Source of the DNA: JABAAW01 sp965216605
GTDB taxonomy: Bacteria > Pseudomonadota > Alphaproteobacteria > JABAAW01
DNA length: 64,000 nucleotides
NCBI GenBank assembly: GCA_965216605.1
Contig: CBDCGG010000002.1
Coordinates: 1,302,001 to 1,366,000 of the forward strand
Direction: 5' to 3'
Shown: positions 53,097-62,129 of the stretch, one piece after another
How positions within the stretch are numbered: position 1 is the stretch's first letter
How the letters are laid out: the number at the start of each line of letters is the position of its first letter
Program-made: the position numbers and the translations under genes
The notes under the pieces: generated by a model
The model's input: the letters and a program-made list of their open reading frames with translations, nothing else
Databases searched by the model: none
What the model was told of the DNA's origin: nothing

Positions 53097-54125
53097 GTGT
53101 CGCCCGAACGCGTTCTGATCACCGGCGGAGCAGGCTACATCGGTAGCCACGCCGTGTTGGCTTTCATGGACGCAGGGTACGAGGTCGCCGTCCTCGACGA
53201 CCTGTCGAATGTCCAACAGAATTTGCTTCCCTCCTCCGTAGCCTGCCATGTGGGCGATCTGCGCGACCCCGTCTTTCTGCAGCAGACCTTCGATGCGGTT
53301 TCTCCCACAGGCGTGCTGCACTTTGCCGGCGCGGTTGTCGTGCCAGAATCGCTGAAACTTCCTCTGAGCTACTACAGCCGCAACTCTTACGCCACCTTGC
53401 GTCTGTTGGGCGAGATGCGTCGTCGTTCGATCGACAAGCTCGTTTTTTCCTCTACGGCTGCCGTCTACGGCGTGCCTGCCACAGGCGAGGTTGTTGAGGA
53501 AGCAACGCTGGCACCGATCAATCCTTACGGACAATCGAAGCTTTTCTCCGAAAAGATCATCCTCGACACCCAAGCCGCGAGTTCTGCTGAAAAACCCCTG
53601 CGCACGGCAATCCTGCGCTATTTCAACGTTGCCGGCGCAGACGCAAGCCTACGCACCGGACAACATGGAAAGAGTGCGACGCATTTGGTGAAACGCATCG
53701 TCCGAACGCTGACCGGGCAACAGCCGCATCTGGAGGTTTTCGGAACAGAACTCGACACGCCCGACGGCAGCTGCATACGCGATTACATCCATGTGCGCGA
53801 TCTTGTCGATCTGCATTTACGCGCATATCGCCGTCTCGAAGCCGATCCTACGCCGTTGCTCTTCAACTGCGGTTATGGGCAAGGTACTTCCGTCCTCTCG
53901 ATGGTCGATTGCGCCGAGCGTGTCTCAGGGCGCGCGTTGCCCATCGTCGCGCATCCGCCGCGCGCGGGCGACCCCGTAACGCTGGTTGCCGACAACAGCA
54001 GGATGAGAAATCTGTTTCCGGACTGGCAGCCCGTAGAAAATCCTCTACAGACGATCATCGCCTCTGCGCTGGCATGGGAGGAGAAGGCACTCGCGCGGGG
54101 ATGGCTCCGTGCCGCCGCCGAGTAA
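53097..54125 (+). CDS. galE: UDP-glucose 4-epimerase
   Basis: An NAD-dependent short-chain dehydrogenase/reductase that interconverts UDP-glucose and UDP-galactose (or the GlcNAc forms). The 342-residue protein has the nucleotide loop TGGAGYIGSH (9-18), the Ser/Thr of FSSTAAVYG and the Tyr144-x3-Lys148 catalytic pair in NPYGQSK. RYFNVAGA and the DYIHVRDL segment are typical. The start is GTG at 53097. It stands alone; surface polysaccharide synthesis is the likely use. Confidence 0.94.
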   Translation: MSPERVLITGGAGYIGSHAVLAFMDAGYEVAVLDDLSNVQQNLLPSSVACHVGDLRDPVFLQQTFDAVSPTGVLHFAGAVVVPESLKLPLSYYSRNSYATLRLLGEMRRRSIDKLVFSSTAAVYGVPATGEVVEEATLAPINPYGQSKLFSEKIILDTQAASSAEKPLRTAILRYFNVAGADASLRTGQHGKSATHLVKRIVRTLTGQQPHLEVFGTELDTPDGSCIRDYIHVRDLVDLHLRAYRRLEADPTPLLFNCGYGQGTSVLSMVDCAERVSGRALPIVAHPPRAGDPVTLVADNSRMRNLFPDWQPVENPLQTIIASALAWEEKALARGWLRAAAE

Positions 54126-54127
54126 AG

Positions 54128-54673
54128 TCAGGACGCGCTATCGAAGTAGGCTTTCAGGTATCCGAAAGTGTCTTGCAGGTTGTGGTTCATGCCGTAAAAA
54201 ACTAGCAGGCTGCGGTCGAACCATCTCTCGGTCTCGCGTGTTTGGGTCGCCACAACTCTGGTGCGGCTGTTGCCAAGCGATTCCAAACGAAACTCTGTCG
54301 TCGTGCTGCTGTTGCGCTCCAGCGAGGCTTCCTTGAAGACGACGCGCGTGGGTGCTTGCGTCGTGATACGCTCGAACTGGCTGAGCTTGCCGTAGCTTGT
54401 CAGCGCCTCCCACTGCAAAGCTCCGTTGCTGTCGCGCGACGAGACTTGCACCAAAGACCAGTTCGCCTGAAGAAGGTTGCGCGAATCCACATCCAGCAAA
54501 ACCTGCCAAACCTCGCGTTGTGAGTAGGGAAGATCGATTTGTCCTTGGCTACGATGGGTCGCCGACGAGACGATGCCTATCATGGCGAAGCTACCTACAG
54601 CCGTCACCGCCAAAAAGACAACAACCATAAATAAGCTTAGTAGCACATGTTCATGTTTCTTTCTTACTGCCAT
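54128..54673 (-). CDS. SRPBCC-fold membrane-anchored protein
   Basis: A 181-residue protein with one N-terminal helix (residues 11-35) and a START/polyketide-cyclase-like domain (QGQIDLPYSQREVWQVLLDVDSRNLLQANWSLVQV to FGYLKAYFDSAS). Such domains bind hydrophobic ligands or lipids. The substrate is unknown. It ends three bases after galE on the opposite strand. Confidence 0.75.
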   Translation of the reverse strand: MAVRKKHEHVLLSLFMVVVFLAVTAVGSFAMIGIVSSATHRSQGQIDLPYSQREVWQVLLDVDSRNLLQANWSLVQVSSRDSNGALQWEALTSYGKLSQFERITTQAPTRVVFKEASLERNSSTTTEFRLESLGNSRTRVVATQTRETERWFDRSLLVFYGMNHNLQDTFGYLKAYFDSAS

Positions 54674-54846
54674 AGTAAATCATATTCCTTTACTCCACTA
54701 AAGGGAACAAGCGAGACGCCCGCTACCCTTCCATCGTCAGCCAGAAGTATGTTGTTTTTGGCGTGGGTGGGCAAATCACTTTTTTGTGATATCACCATCG
54801 TTTTCGTTCTCTTTTTGTTCTTTTTCTTTTATAACGAGCCTTGTGC

Positions 54847-54875
54847 TTGACGAACAGCTCAGCATGCCATAGAGA
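54847..54875 (+). promoter_or_regulatory. Promoter of tRNA-His
   Basis: TTGACG (54847-54852), 17-base spacer, TAGAGA (54870-54875), placed about 27 bases before the tRNA. The spacing and position fit a sigma-70 tRNA promoter. Confidence 0.5.
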
Positions 54876-54901
54876 TAGGAAGGTTTGTCGAACGCTTGTG
54901 C

Positions 54902-54977
54902 GGTGGCTGTAGCTCAGTTGGTTAGAGCGCCTGGTTGTGGTCCAGGAGGTCGTGGGTTCAAGTCCCATTAGCCACCC
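54902..54977 (+). tRNA. tRNA-His (anticodon GTG)
   Basis: A 76-base cloverleaf with the extra G at -1 paired with C73 that marks tRNA-His. The anticodon arm CCTGGTTGTGGTCCAGG contains GTG; the T loop is TTCAAGT. CCA is not encoded. Confidence 0.96.
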
Positions 54978-55104
54978 TTTAAGCACCTCTTTTCAAACAC
55001 TCTTTTGCACGCTCTCTTTCCGCAAGCTCTCTTTCTGCAAGCTCTCTTTCTGCAAGTACCTTTGCGTAACATAAAGACAGAGGCATTGTGTCTTTGATCC
55101 TCTC

Positions 55105-56553
55105 GTGTCCTCTTCGCTGAAGGTCGATCTTGCTGTCGTGTTCGCCGCGGGCAAGGGCACGCGCATGCGCGCCGAGCTGCCCAAAGTTTTGCACGAGGTC
55201 GCAGGACTCTCGATGCTGGAGCATGTCGTCGCGAACGCAAAATTGTGCGCTCGCCGTGTCTTGCTGGTGCTGTCGCAAGAGACAGCAGAAGCAGTGCGGA
55301 CGCGCTTTCTTCAACCTCAAGGACACTTTGATAGCAAAGACGATAGCAAGAATGATATTTTGCAAACGGTGCAACAAAGCCAAGACGGAACAGGAGGCGC
55401 TGCCGCTTGCGCGCTCGCTTACGCTGCGGAGCAGGGATTGCCCGCCTCCAGCATCGTTTTTCTTAACGGAGATGCGCCGTTGCTATCAAAGGAAAGTTTG
55501 CAGAGGCTCGTGCGTTTGACCCAACTTCCCCTCTCTGGAGCAGACGAGGGCGAGGCATCCTTCGCGCTGTTGGGTTTTGCCTCCGACGCTCCTTTCGGAT
55601 ACGGCAGGCTGCTGGGCAGGGGCTTGAGCGCAACGCTCGACGGTTCGTCTCAAGGATTCGTCGAGGCGGTGCGCGAAGAGGTGGATTGCACGCCTGACGA
55701 GCGAGCCTTGCCTTTTTGCAACGCGGGCGTCTATGCGACCCGTCTCGATCTTGATGAACTACGGGGGCTGCTCGCGCGCCTGCCTGCGCGGCAGGCGGGC
55801 AGAGATAATTCTATGCCAGAGCGAAGGATGACCGATGTGGTGGAAGCGTACGAAGGGAAGGTTGCTATCTGTTGGACTGCGGAGCAAGAGGCGCTCGGCG
55901 TGAACACGCCAAGCGAGCTCGAGCAAGCTGAGCGTCTGTGGCAGGAGAACAAAAGGCGAGAAACAACAGAGCAAGGCGTGAGAATGCTCGCTCCGCACAC
56001 GGTGTTCTTTTCTCACGACACAGCGATCGGCAAGGGGACGGTGATCGAGCCTTATGTCGTCTTCGGCGAAAAGGTCTCGATTGGCGAAGATGTCAAGGTG
56101 GGCAGCTTCTCGCATATCGAGGGTGCAAGGATTGCCGCGCGCGCCAGCGTAGGACCATTCGCGCGTTTGCGTCCGACAAGCACGCTCGGCTATGGCGCGA
56201 AGGTGGGAAACTTCGTCGAAACGAAGAACGCGACATTGGGCAAACAGGCAAAAGCCTCGCACCTCGCTTATTTGGGAGATTGCTCGGTAGGCGAGGCGGC
56301 AAACATCGGCGCGGGTGTCATCACTTGCAACTTCGACGGAAAGAACAAGCACCGCACGCAGATCGGCGCAGGGGCTTTCGTCGGATCGAACAGCAGCCTG
56401 ATCGCTCCTCTATCGATAGGCGAGCGTGCTTGCATCGGTGCTTCCAGTGCCATCGCAGACGATGTTGCTGCCGACACGCTCGTCTTCGAGCGCAGTGCTA
56501 CGACCGCAAAACCGCTCGGCAAAAAGAGCGCGTCCGCAAGCGACAAGAAATAA
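55105..56553 (+). CDS. glmU: Bifunctional GlmU: GlcN-1-P acetyltransferase and GlcNAc-1-P uridyltransferase
   Basis: A 482-residue enzyme that makes UDP-GlcNAc for peptidoglycan and LPS. The N-terminal uridyltransferase shows VVFAAGKGTRMRAELPKVLHEVAG, QDGTGGAAACA, and FLNGDAPLL. The left-handed beta-helix acetyltransferase begins about residue 290 and shows VGNFVETKNATLGKQAKASHLAYLGD and NFDGKNKHRTQIG. The start is GTG at 55105. A Lys/Ser-rich tail ends it. glmS follows 33 bases later, so the two steps of amino-sugar synthesis are cotranscribed. Confidence 0.96.
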   Translation: MSSSLKVDLAVVFAAGKGTRMRAELPKVLHEVAGLSMLEHVVANAKLCARRVLLVLSQETAEAVRTRFLQPQGHFDSKDDSKNDILQTVQQSQDGTGGAAACALAYAAEQGLPASSIVFLNGDAPLLSKESLQRLVRLTQLPLSGADEGEASFALLGFASDAPFGYGRLLGRGLSATLDGSSQGFVEAVREEVDCTPDERALPFCNAGVYATRLDLDELRGLLARLPARQAGRDNSMPERRMTDVVEAYEGKVAICWTAEQEALGVNTPSELEQAERLWQENKRRETTEQGVRMLAPHTVFFSHDTAIGKGTVIEPYVVFGEKVSIGEDVKVGSFSHIEGARIAARASVGPFARLRPTSTLGYGAKVGNFVETKNATLGKQAKASHLAYLGDCSVGEAANIGAGVITCNFDGKNKHRTQIGAGAFVGSNSSLIAPLSIGERACIGASSAIADDVAADTLVFERSATTAKPLGKKSASASDKK

Positions 56554-56586
56554 CAGAGACAATAACAGAGATAAGGAGCAGATCAA

Positions 56587-58572
56587 ATGTGTGGCATCAT
56601 CGGCATGATCGACGCGAAGGCGGTCGCCCTCCCGCTACTCGCAGCCTTGCGGCGGCTGGAGTATCGCGGCTACGATTCGGCGGGTATGGCAACGCTGGAC
56701 GGAGGGCGCATCGAGCGTAGGCGAAGCGAGGGAAAAATCGCTCGCTTGGAGAAAGTCTTGGCAGCCAACCCTCTGGGTGGCACAACGGGCATCGGACATA
56801 CGCGCTGGGCGACCCACGGCGCGCCCGTCGAGAAGAACGCCCATCCGCACGCTAACCGCACGCTTGCCATCGTACATAACGGCATCATCGAGAACTTCGC
56901 AAGCTTGCGCATCGAGTTGGAGGCGGAGGGACGGCGTTTCGAAAGTGAAACCGATTCGGAGGTGATCGTGCATCTGCTCACACGCGAGGTCGAGCGATGC
57001 AAGGGCGATCTCGCACGCGCTTGCCGAGAGGTTTTACCGCAACTGAAGGGCATGTTCGCCTTGGTCGCCATGTTTGCCGACGAGGAGGGGTTGCTGTTTG
57101 GCGCGCGTTGCGGATCGCCGCTCGCTATTGGATTTTCAGGTGGATCCTCTGGAGAATTCTCCGACGGTAGAGATGGCGAAGAGGACGATGCGGGCGAGGA
57201 AGTCGCATACTTCGGCTCGGACGCGCTTTCGTTGAGCGGGCTTGCCGAGCGCATCGTCTATCTGCAAGACGGCGAGTGGGCTCTGTTGCGCGCAAACGAG
57301 AAGCACTCGCAGCTGTTCGGGGCGGATAACAAGCCGCGTCCTTGGACGCTGCAGCCCATGCCTATCGCCGCGGTGGCGATGGGGAAGGGGAACCATCGCC
57401 ATTTCATGGAGAAGGAAATTGTAGAGCAACCCAGCGTTTGGGGCGATGTTCTCTCTGCGCGTCTTGATCCTGCGACACGCCGTCCTCGTCTTCCTGCTTT
57501 GCCCTTTTCTTTTTCCGACCTGCGCACCTTGCATATCACGGCTTGCGGCACGGCATACTACGCAGCTCTAGTTGCAAAGTACTGGCTGGAGGCGTTTGCC
57601 AATATCTCGGTTGAGGTTGATGTCGCCTCCGAGTTGCGCTATCGCTCGCCGGTGCTGCGGCGTGGTGAACAGGTGGCGATGTGCATCAGCCAATCAGGAG
57701 AAACCATGGATAGCCTCGAAGCCTTGCGACTCTATAGTGAGGCAGGCTTGAAGACGATCGCCCTTGTAAATGTCGAGCAGTCCTCGATCGCGCGTCTGTG
57801 CGATGTCGTCTTGCCCACGCACGCAGGTCCCGAAATCGGCGTAGCATCGACAAAAGCCTTCACAACCCAGCTGCTCACCCTCGCGTGTTTCACCCTGACG
57901 GCGGCAAGCGAGAGGCAAACCCTTTCTCACGAACAGACGGCAACCTTCGTCGAGGCGCTCACCTGCTTGCCCAGCCTCGCCGCGCGATGCTTGCAGGGCT
58001 TCGGCGCAATCCACAGCAACTTTACCGAAGCCGCGCAGATATTGGCGCACGCACGCGACGCTTTGTATCTGGGGCGCGGTGTGAGCTATCCGATTGCTTT
58101 GGAGGGGGCGTTGAAAATCAAAGAGATCTCCTACATTCACGCAGAGGGTTATGCGGCGGGCGAGATGAAGCATGGGCCGATCGCTTTGGTAGACGATGCC
58201 GTGCCGATCCTTGCTGTTGCTCCTTACGACCGATGGTTTGCCAAGACATTGTCCAACTTGCACGAGGTGGCAAGCAGGGGGGGGAAGGTGATTCTGCTCT
58301 CTTGCGAGCGCGGAATCGCTACGGCGCGCGAGGGCGGAATTGCTCTGGCGGCGACGGTGTGCTTGCCCGATTGCAGAGAGGTGGGGGATAAGGGGAGTAA
58401 AAAAAAGGGAGGAGGCTTTGAGGAGGGGCAGAGTGGATGGAGTGTTTTAGAGATGATGCATCCGATCCTTTATAGTTTGCCGATGCAGATTTTGGCTCAC
58501 GATGTTGCTTTGTTGAAGGGGACGGATGTCGATCAGCCGCGCAACTTGGCGAAATCGGTAACAGTCGAGTAG
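56587..58572 (+). CDS. glmS: Glucosamine-6-phosphate synthase (glutamine-fructose-6-P transaminase)
   Basis: A 661-residue enzyme that forms glucosamine-6-P from fructose-6-P and glutamine. Cys2 (after Met1) is the glutaminase nucleophile in MCGIIGMI; the glutamine site segment is HTRWATHG and HNGIIEN. Two SIS domains follow, with TACGTAYYAAL, SQSGETMDSLEAL and GVSYPIALEGALKIKEISYIHAEGYAAGEMKHGP. The C terminus QPRNLAKSVTVE is intact. Two extra polar loops (about residues 193-215 and 597-620) make it longer than the usual 605-610 residues. No ribozyme element is visible before it. Confidence 0.97.
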   Translation: MCGIIGMIDAKAVALPLLAALRRLEYRGYDSAGMATLDGGRIERRRSEGKIARLEKVLAANPLGGTTGIGHTRWATHGAPVEKNAHPHANRTLAIVHNGIIENFASLRIELEAEGRRFESETDSEVIVHLLTREVERCKGDLARACREVLPQLKGMFALVAMFADEEGLLFGARCGSPLAIGFSGGSSGEFSDGRDGEEDDAGEEVAYFGSDALSLSGLAERIVYLQDGEWALLRANEKHSQLFGADNKPRPWTLQPMPIAAVAMGKGNHRHFMEKEIVEQPSVWGDVLSARLDPATRRPRLPALPFSFSDLRTLHITACGTAYYAALVAKYWLEAFANISVEVDVASELRYRSPVLRRGEQVAMCISQSGETMDSLEALRLYSEAGLKTIALVNVEQSSIARLCDVVLPTHAGPEIGVASTKAFTTQLLTLACFTLTAASERQTLSHEQTATFVEALTCLPSLAARCLQGFGAIHSNFTEAAQILAHARDALYLGRGVSYPIALEGALKIKEISYIHAEGYAAGEMKHGPIALVDDAVPILAVAPYDRWFAKTLSNLHEVASRGGKVILLSCERGIATAREGGIALAATVCLPDCREVGDKGSKKKGGGFEEGQSGWSVLEMMHPILYSLPMQILAHDVALLKGTDVDQPRNLAKSVTVE

Positions 58573-58587
58573 GGCTGGAGGAGGCTT

Positions 58588-58842
58588 ATGTTTTTACGCT
58601 ATAACAAGTTCTCAAACAAGTTCTCGCAACGGCTTTTGGAGTGGAGCGGGGTTGCGACCGCGATCGTTTATTCGTTGGCGGTTGCTTTGAATGTGGGTTT
58701 GGAGTTTTGGGGATTTTTCTTGCTGGTAGTTTCGGCGGGCTTGCTGGGGTTGTGGGCGTGGTTGGGGGGGCATCGGGGTATTTTGTTGTTGCAGTTTTTT
58801 TACGCGAGTGCCGGGATTGTGGGCATGATCAGGTGGTTTTAG
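58588..58842 (+). CDS. Small three-helix membrane protein, unknown function
   Basis: An 84-residue hydrophobic protein with about three membrane helices (20-37, 39-58, 62-80) and a basic N terminus. A GGAGG precedes the ATG by a few bases, and it lies 15 bases after glmS, so it is probably translated. I do not recognise the family; similar small proteins are annotated as hypothetical membrane proteins. Confidence 0.65.
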   Translation: MFLRYNKFSNKFSQRLLEWSGVATAIVYSLAVALNVGLEFWGFFLLVVSAGLLGLWAWLGGHRGILLLQFFYASAGIVGMIRWF

Positions 58843-58844
58843 AA

Positions 58845-59250
58845 CAAGAGACAGGCTTTTTGCATTGATGGACGCAAAACATGCGCACGCTGGCAACATC
58901 ATGGACGCACACGGCAAGCCGTGTGCGTCCATGATATGTTGGTGCGCTTTCTACGCACGAGCGCACTTATGCGTAAAGTGCGTAGCCTCTTGTTACCAAA
59001 GCGCGAGGCTTTGCATCGCGCAAACTGACTCGCAACGCGGTAGAGAGCTTTTGTGATGGCTGTGTCTGTCGCGTTCGCGCTTGTGCTTTTTAATGGCACG
59101 CACTCACGCGACAGATATGCGCTTTATCTACGCGCGTAGCGCGTAGCCTCTTATTCAAAGCGCACGCCGAAGGCGTAAGCAAGCTGAACCGTAGCCTGCG
59201 GTACAGTAATTCTGTTTTCCTCGTCCTAGCGACAAGAAGAACGCGCCACA
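58845..59250 (+). repeat. Dispersed palindromic repeat, copy R6 (double)
   Basis: It opens with GACAGGCTTTTTGCATTGATGG, then GCAAAACATGCGCACG, a perfect palindrome around CACGGCAAGCCGTG (58911-58924), GTGCGTAGCCTCTTGTTACC, AAAGCGCGAGGCTTTGCATCGCGC and CTGACTCGCAACGCGGTAGAG. A second 3' half follows (59125-59250) with CTACGCGCGTAGCGCGTAG, CTCTTATTCAAAGCGC, a new arm pair CACGCCGAAGGCGTAAGC, CTGAACCGTAGC and CTAGCGACAAGAAGAACGC. No gene is seen in this 410-base gap. Confidence 0.85.
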
Positions 59251-59252
59251 GG

Positions 59253-61112
59253 CTATCTTTGCGGCTTAATCGTCTCCAAGAATCGAATGATCTCGTTGCC
59301 CATGGTCTCCGAGTGCTTGCGCAATGCCTCGGCATCGCTAAACACCGCGCCCGCCATCTCTCCCGTTCGCTTAGCTGCGTCCGACACAAAGTTCAACCCT
59401 CCCAAAACCTCGCGCGTGCCCGTGGAAGTCTCCATGGCATTCTTGGAAATAGCCTGCGATGCCTCGTTCTGCGCCGCAACGGTAGAAGCAACCCGCGTCG
59501 AGATTTTACTCATGTTCTGAATCACATCGGTAATACGGTGAATCCCATCGACAGCGATCTTCGTCTGACTTTGCACCTCTTGGATCTGCTTGGAGATCTC
59601 CTCTGTCGCACGAGCCGTTTGGTTCGCCAAGTTCTTCACCTCACTAGCAACAACAGCAAACCCCTTACCACTCTCTCCCGCGCGCGCCGCCTCGATGGTA
59701 GCGTTCAAGGCGAGCAGGTTTGTTTGGTTTGCAATGTCGTTAATCAAATCAACAACCTCTCCGATTCGTGCGGTCGATGCCGCCAAGTCCTCAATGCGCT
59801 CGTTTGCATTCTGCGCCTCGACCGCCGCCGCCTCGGTGATTCCATGCGATTGCGTCACCTGCTCGAACACCTTGTTGATCGCCGTCGAAAGCTCTCCGCC
59901 CGCCGACGACACCGCCGTTATGTTTTGGGCTGTTTTCTCGGTGGAGGTCGCCATCTGTCCGATCTGCTTCGTCGTCTCTTCCGCGTTTTTGGAAAGTAAA
60001 TCGGCGGAAGTATGCAGCTTCTCGATAGAGTTGGTGATCTCACTGAAACTATTGGTGATGCGGTCGTCGAACTGATCGGCGACATCTTGGATTCTGTCGG
60101 CTCGTCCGCGCTTGCTTTGGGTCTCCTTGCGTTCAAAGTCAATGAGCGAATCGCGCTCGACCATATTCTCTTGCAAGACGGAGAGTGCCTCTGCCATTTC
60201 TCCGATTTCATCGCGTCGTCTGAGCGCGGGAATGCGGTCGGTGTAGTTTCCTCCGATAATTCCCAGCATGATCGTTTTCATGCGCACGATCGTGCGTGTC
60301 ATGCCCAGCGACCAAATCCAACTGATGAGCGTGAGAATCGATCCGAAGGCAGCAAAGCCCAAGACAACCGTTTGCGAGACAGCGTTCCAACTAGCCACCT
60401 CATCCGTGATATCAAGGTTGACCTCGATGACCCCTCGCGTGTCGCCCAAGTTCCATCCTCCGATAGGCGACAAGGGGTGGGTGTTGTGGCAATCGATACA
60501 ACCCTGCTCGTCCATAATATCGGCGCGCGCGACGCGAACGAAGATTTCGCCTTCGTTGGTCTCGATATAGTTTTCTATCGCTCCTTGCGGCGCATTGACG
60601 AGCTCCTGCCATGTGTTTTCCTGATATTCATTCAAAATGCGATCTTGGCGATTAGGCCAAGGGTGCGGAGAGTACAAACTGACGAAAACGCCTTGTTGCG
60701 TAAAGGCTTCGCTCAAGTCGTGGAGAAGCGTCGCAGGCGAAGGGATGGTGCCGATCGTTTCCTTGTGATCAACGCTGGCTTGCAGACCCGCCTCCAGCGC
60801 TTCGCCAACGACGAAGAGCGTGTAGTAACGGCGCACCTCTTGCACCTGCGCGATCGTGCGGTCGCCGTTCAGCACGGCTTGTTGGAACAGGAAAGAGCGC
60901 ACGAAGGGGGGAGCGGCGACCACCATGATAACGACCATCACCAGAGTGATCAGGGGAACAGGAAGCACCACCTTCCACTTGATACCCAAACCTCCACGAC
61001 GCCTCCTTTGCGCTTCCTTAGCGTGCGTACGCGAGGTTTGCATCGCATCGTCAGTCGACAAGTAAGATGAATCTTCGGGAGGCGTTTCGTCAGACGATGA
61101 GGAGTCGGTCAT
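59253..61112 (-). CDS. Chemoreceptor (MCP) with Tll0287-like domain and CxxCH heme motif
   Basis: A 619-residue transmembrane chemoreceptor. Helix one is at about 47-70, the periplasmic domain at 71-240, helix two at 245-268, HAMP at 270-325, and the signalling coiled coil to the end, with the conserved hairpin tip at 453-500 (IANQTNLLALNATIEAARAG). The periplasmic domain resembles Tll0287/DUF3365 and contains CIDCH (205-209), the site for covalent c-type heme. It probably senses redox state, oxygen or another gas in the periplasm. There is no CheR-binding pentapeptide at the C terminus. No other chemotaxis gene is close. Confidence 0.93.
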   Translation of the reverse strand: MTDSSSSDETPPEDSSYLSTDDAMQTSRTHAKEAQRRRRGGLGIKWKVVLPVPLITLVMVVIMVVAAPPFVRSFLFQQAVLNGDRTIAQVQEVRRYYTLFVVGEALEAGLQASVDHKETIGTIPSPATLLHDLSEAFTQQGVFVSLYSPHPWPNRQDRILNEYQENTWQELVNAPQGAIENYIETNEGEIFVRVARADIMDEQGCIDCHNTHPLSPIGGWNLGDTRGVIEVNLDITDEVASWNAVSQTVVLGFAAFGSILTLISWIWSLGMTRTIVRMKTIMLGIIGGNYTDRIPALRRRDEIGEMAEALSVLQENMVERDSLIDFERKETQSKRGRADRIQDVADQFDDRITNSFSEITNSIEKLHTSADLLSKNAEETTKQIGQMATSTEKTAQNITAVSSAGGELSTAINKVFEQVTQSHGITEAAAVEAQNANERIEDLAASTARIGEVVDLINDIANQTNLLALNATIEAARAGESGKGFAVVASEVKNLANQTARATEEISKQIQEVQSQTKIAVDGIHRITDVIQNMSKISTRVASTVAAQNEASQAISKNAMETSTGTREVLGGLNFVSDAAKRTGEMAGAVFSDAEALRKHSETMGNEIIRFLETIKPQR

Positions 61113-61352
61113 AAGAGGGGGTGCTTTGAGATGAGAGGTTGCGTGTTAAACAGGCTTGCTTACAAAAATTATTTTGCAAAATTCTTACAAAGTTGCGCAC
61201 TTGGAGCATTACAACAAGTATTGTATCATAAAAAAAGATATTGGCAAGAAAATTTTTGAAGAGAATTTTTGTAGAATGTTTTTTGTGTTTTTTGTGTTTT
61301 TTTGTTCCTTGAGTGCGAGAAATGGAATTTGCCATTCTGTGGTGGCTGTCTA
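61113..61352. other. AT-rich divergent intergenic region
   Basis: Control region between the chemoreceptor and the N-formylglutamate amidohydrolase gene. It is unusually rich in A and T for this window, with T-rich words repeated near the right end (GTTTTTTGTGTTTTTT, 61268-61301). No clear promoter could be fixed. Confidence 0.5.
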
Positions 61353-62123
61353 GTGAAGGAGGGCGCAAGGAAGGGCGATGCTGGGGAGGATGTTGTTGTC
61401 GTAGAGCCCGCGAGCAGAGGCGGCGGGCGGCTGTTGTTGTTGTGCGACCATGCCTCGAATCGTCTTCCCAAGGAATTGGAGAAGGGGTTGGGGGAAGTTC
61501 CGAATAGTATCTTGTCGGATCATTACGGCTGGGATATTGGTGCTTTGGGGATTGCGCGTGTTGTTGCGCGGGAGTTGGGGCTTGGGTTAGTGCGCTCGAA
61601 TTTTTCTAGGTTGGTGATCGATCCGAATCGGGGGTTGGCAGCGGAAGATTTGATACGGCAGGATTTGGGCATTGAGATGAATGCGGAGATTGGGGATGAG
61701 GAGAGGGCGCGTCGAATTGCGTTGTTTTACCAGCCGTACCATAAAGCGATCGATGCTGTTTTGGATGCGGATGGGGAGGCGGACGGAAAAATTCTGGGAG
61801 TGATTGCGATTCACACTTTTACGCCATCTTTGGGGGGAGTGTGGAGGAAGTGGGACACAGGGCTGATTTACGATGTAGCGCGGGAGGAGGATATTGATTG
61901 CGCTCGGTTTTTGATGGAGTTTTTGCGCAGCGAGGGTTTTTGTGTTGGGGACAATGAGCCGTATCCTCCTTTGGCGGGGGATAGTTTAGTGTGTCATGGG
62001 GGGGGACGGGGGTTGGTAGGGGTAGGGATTGAGGTAAGGAACGATTTGGTGCGCGTGGGGGTTATGCAGGAGGAATGGGGGAGGCGGCTGGCGAGGGGGC
62101 TGGCGGGATGGCTGGAGAGTTAG
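61353..62123 (+). CDS. N-formylglutamate amidohydrolase family protein
   Basis: A 256-residue hydrolase of the N-formylglutamate amidohydrolase (HutG-like) fold. Motifs are LLCDHASNRLPKEL (His is a metal ligand), SDHYGWDIGALGIAR, SRLVIDPNRGL, and VIAIHTFTP. In histidine degradation such enzymes release glutamate and formate, but no hut genes are nearby and many relatives have unknown substrates. The start is doubtful: GTG at 61353 is given, and the frame is open to a TTG at 61302; neither has a strong ribosome binding site. Confidence 0.85.
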   Translation: MKEGARKGDAGEDVVVVEPASRGGGRLLLLCDHASNRLPKELEKGLGEVPNSILSDHYGWDIGALGIARVVARELGLGLVRSNFSRLVIDPNRGLAAEDLIRQDLGIEMNAEIGDEERARRIALFYQPYHKAIDAVLDADGEADGKILGVIAIHTFTPSLGGVWRKWDTGLIYDVAREEDIDCARFLMEFLRSEGFCVGDNEPYPPLAGDSLVCHGGGRGLVGVGIEVRNDLVRVGVMQEEWGRRLARGLAGWLES

Positions 62124-62129
62124 GGGGTG

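Noticed and set aside
56554..56586. glmS ribozyme or other riboswitch before glmS
   Set aside because: The gap after glmU is only 33 bases, too short for the ribozyme.
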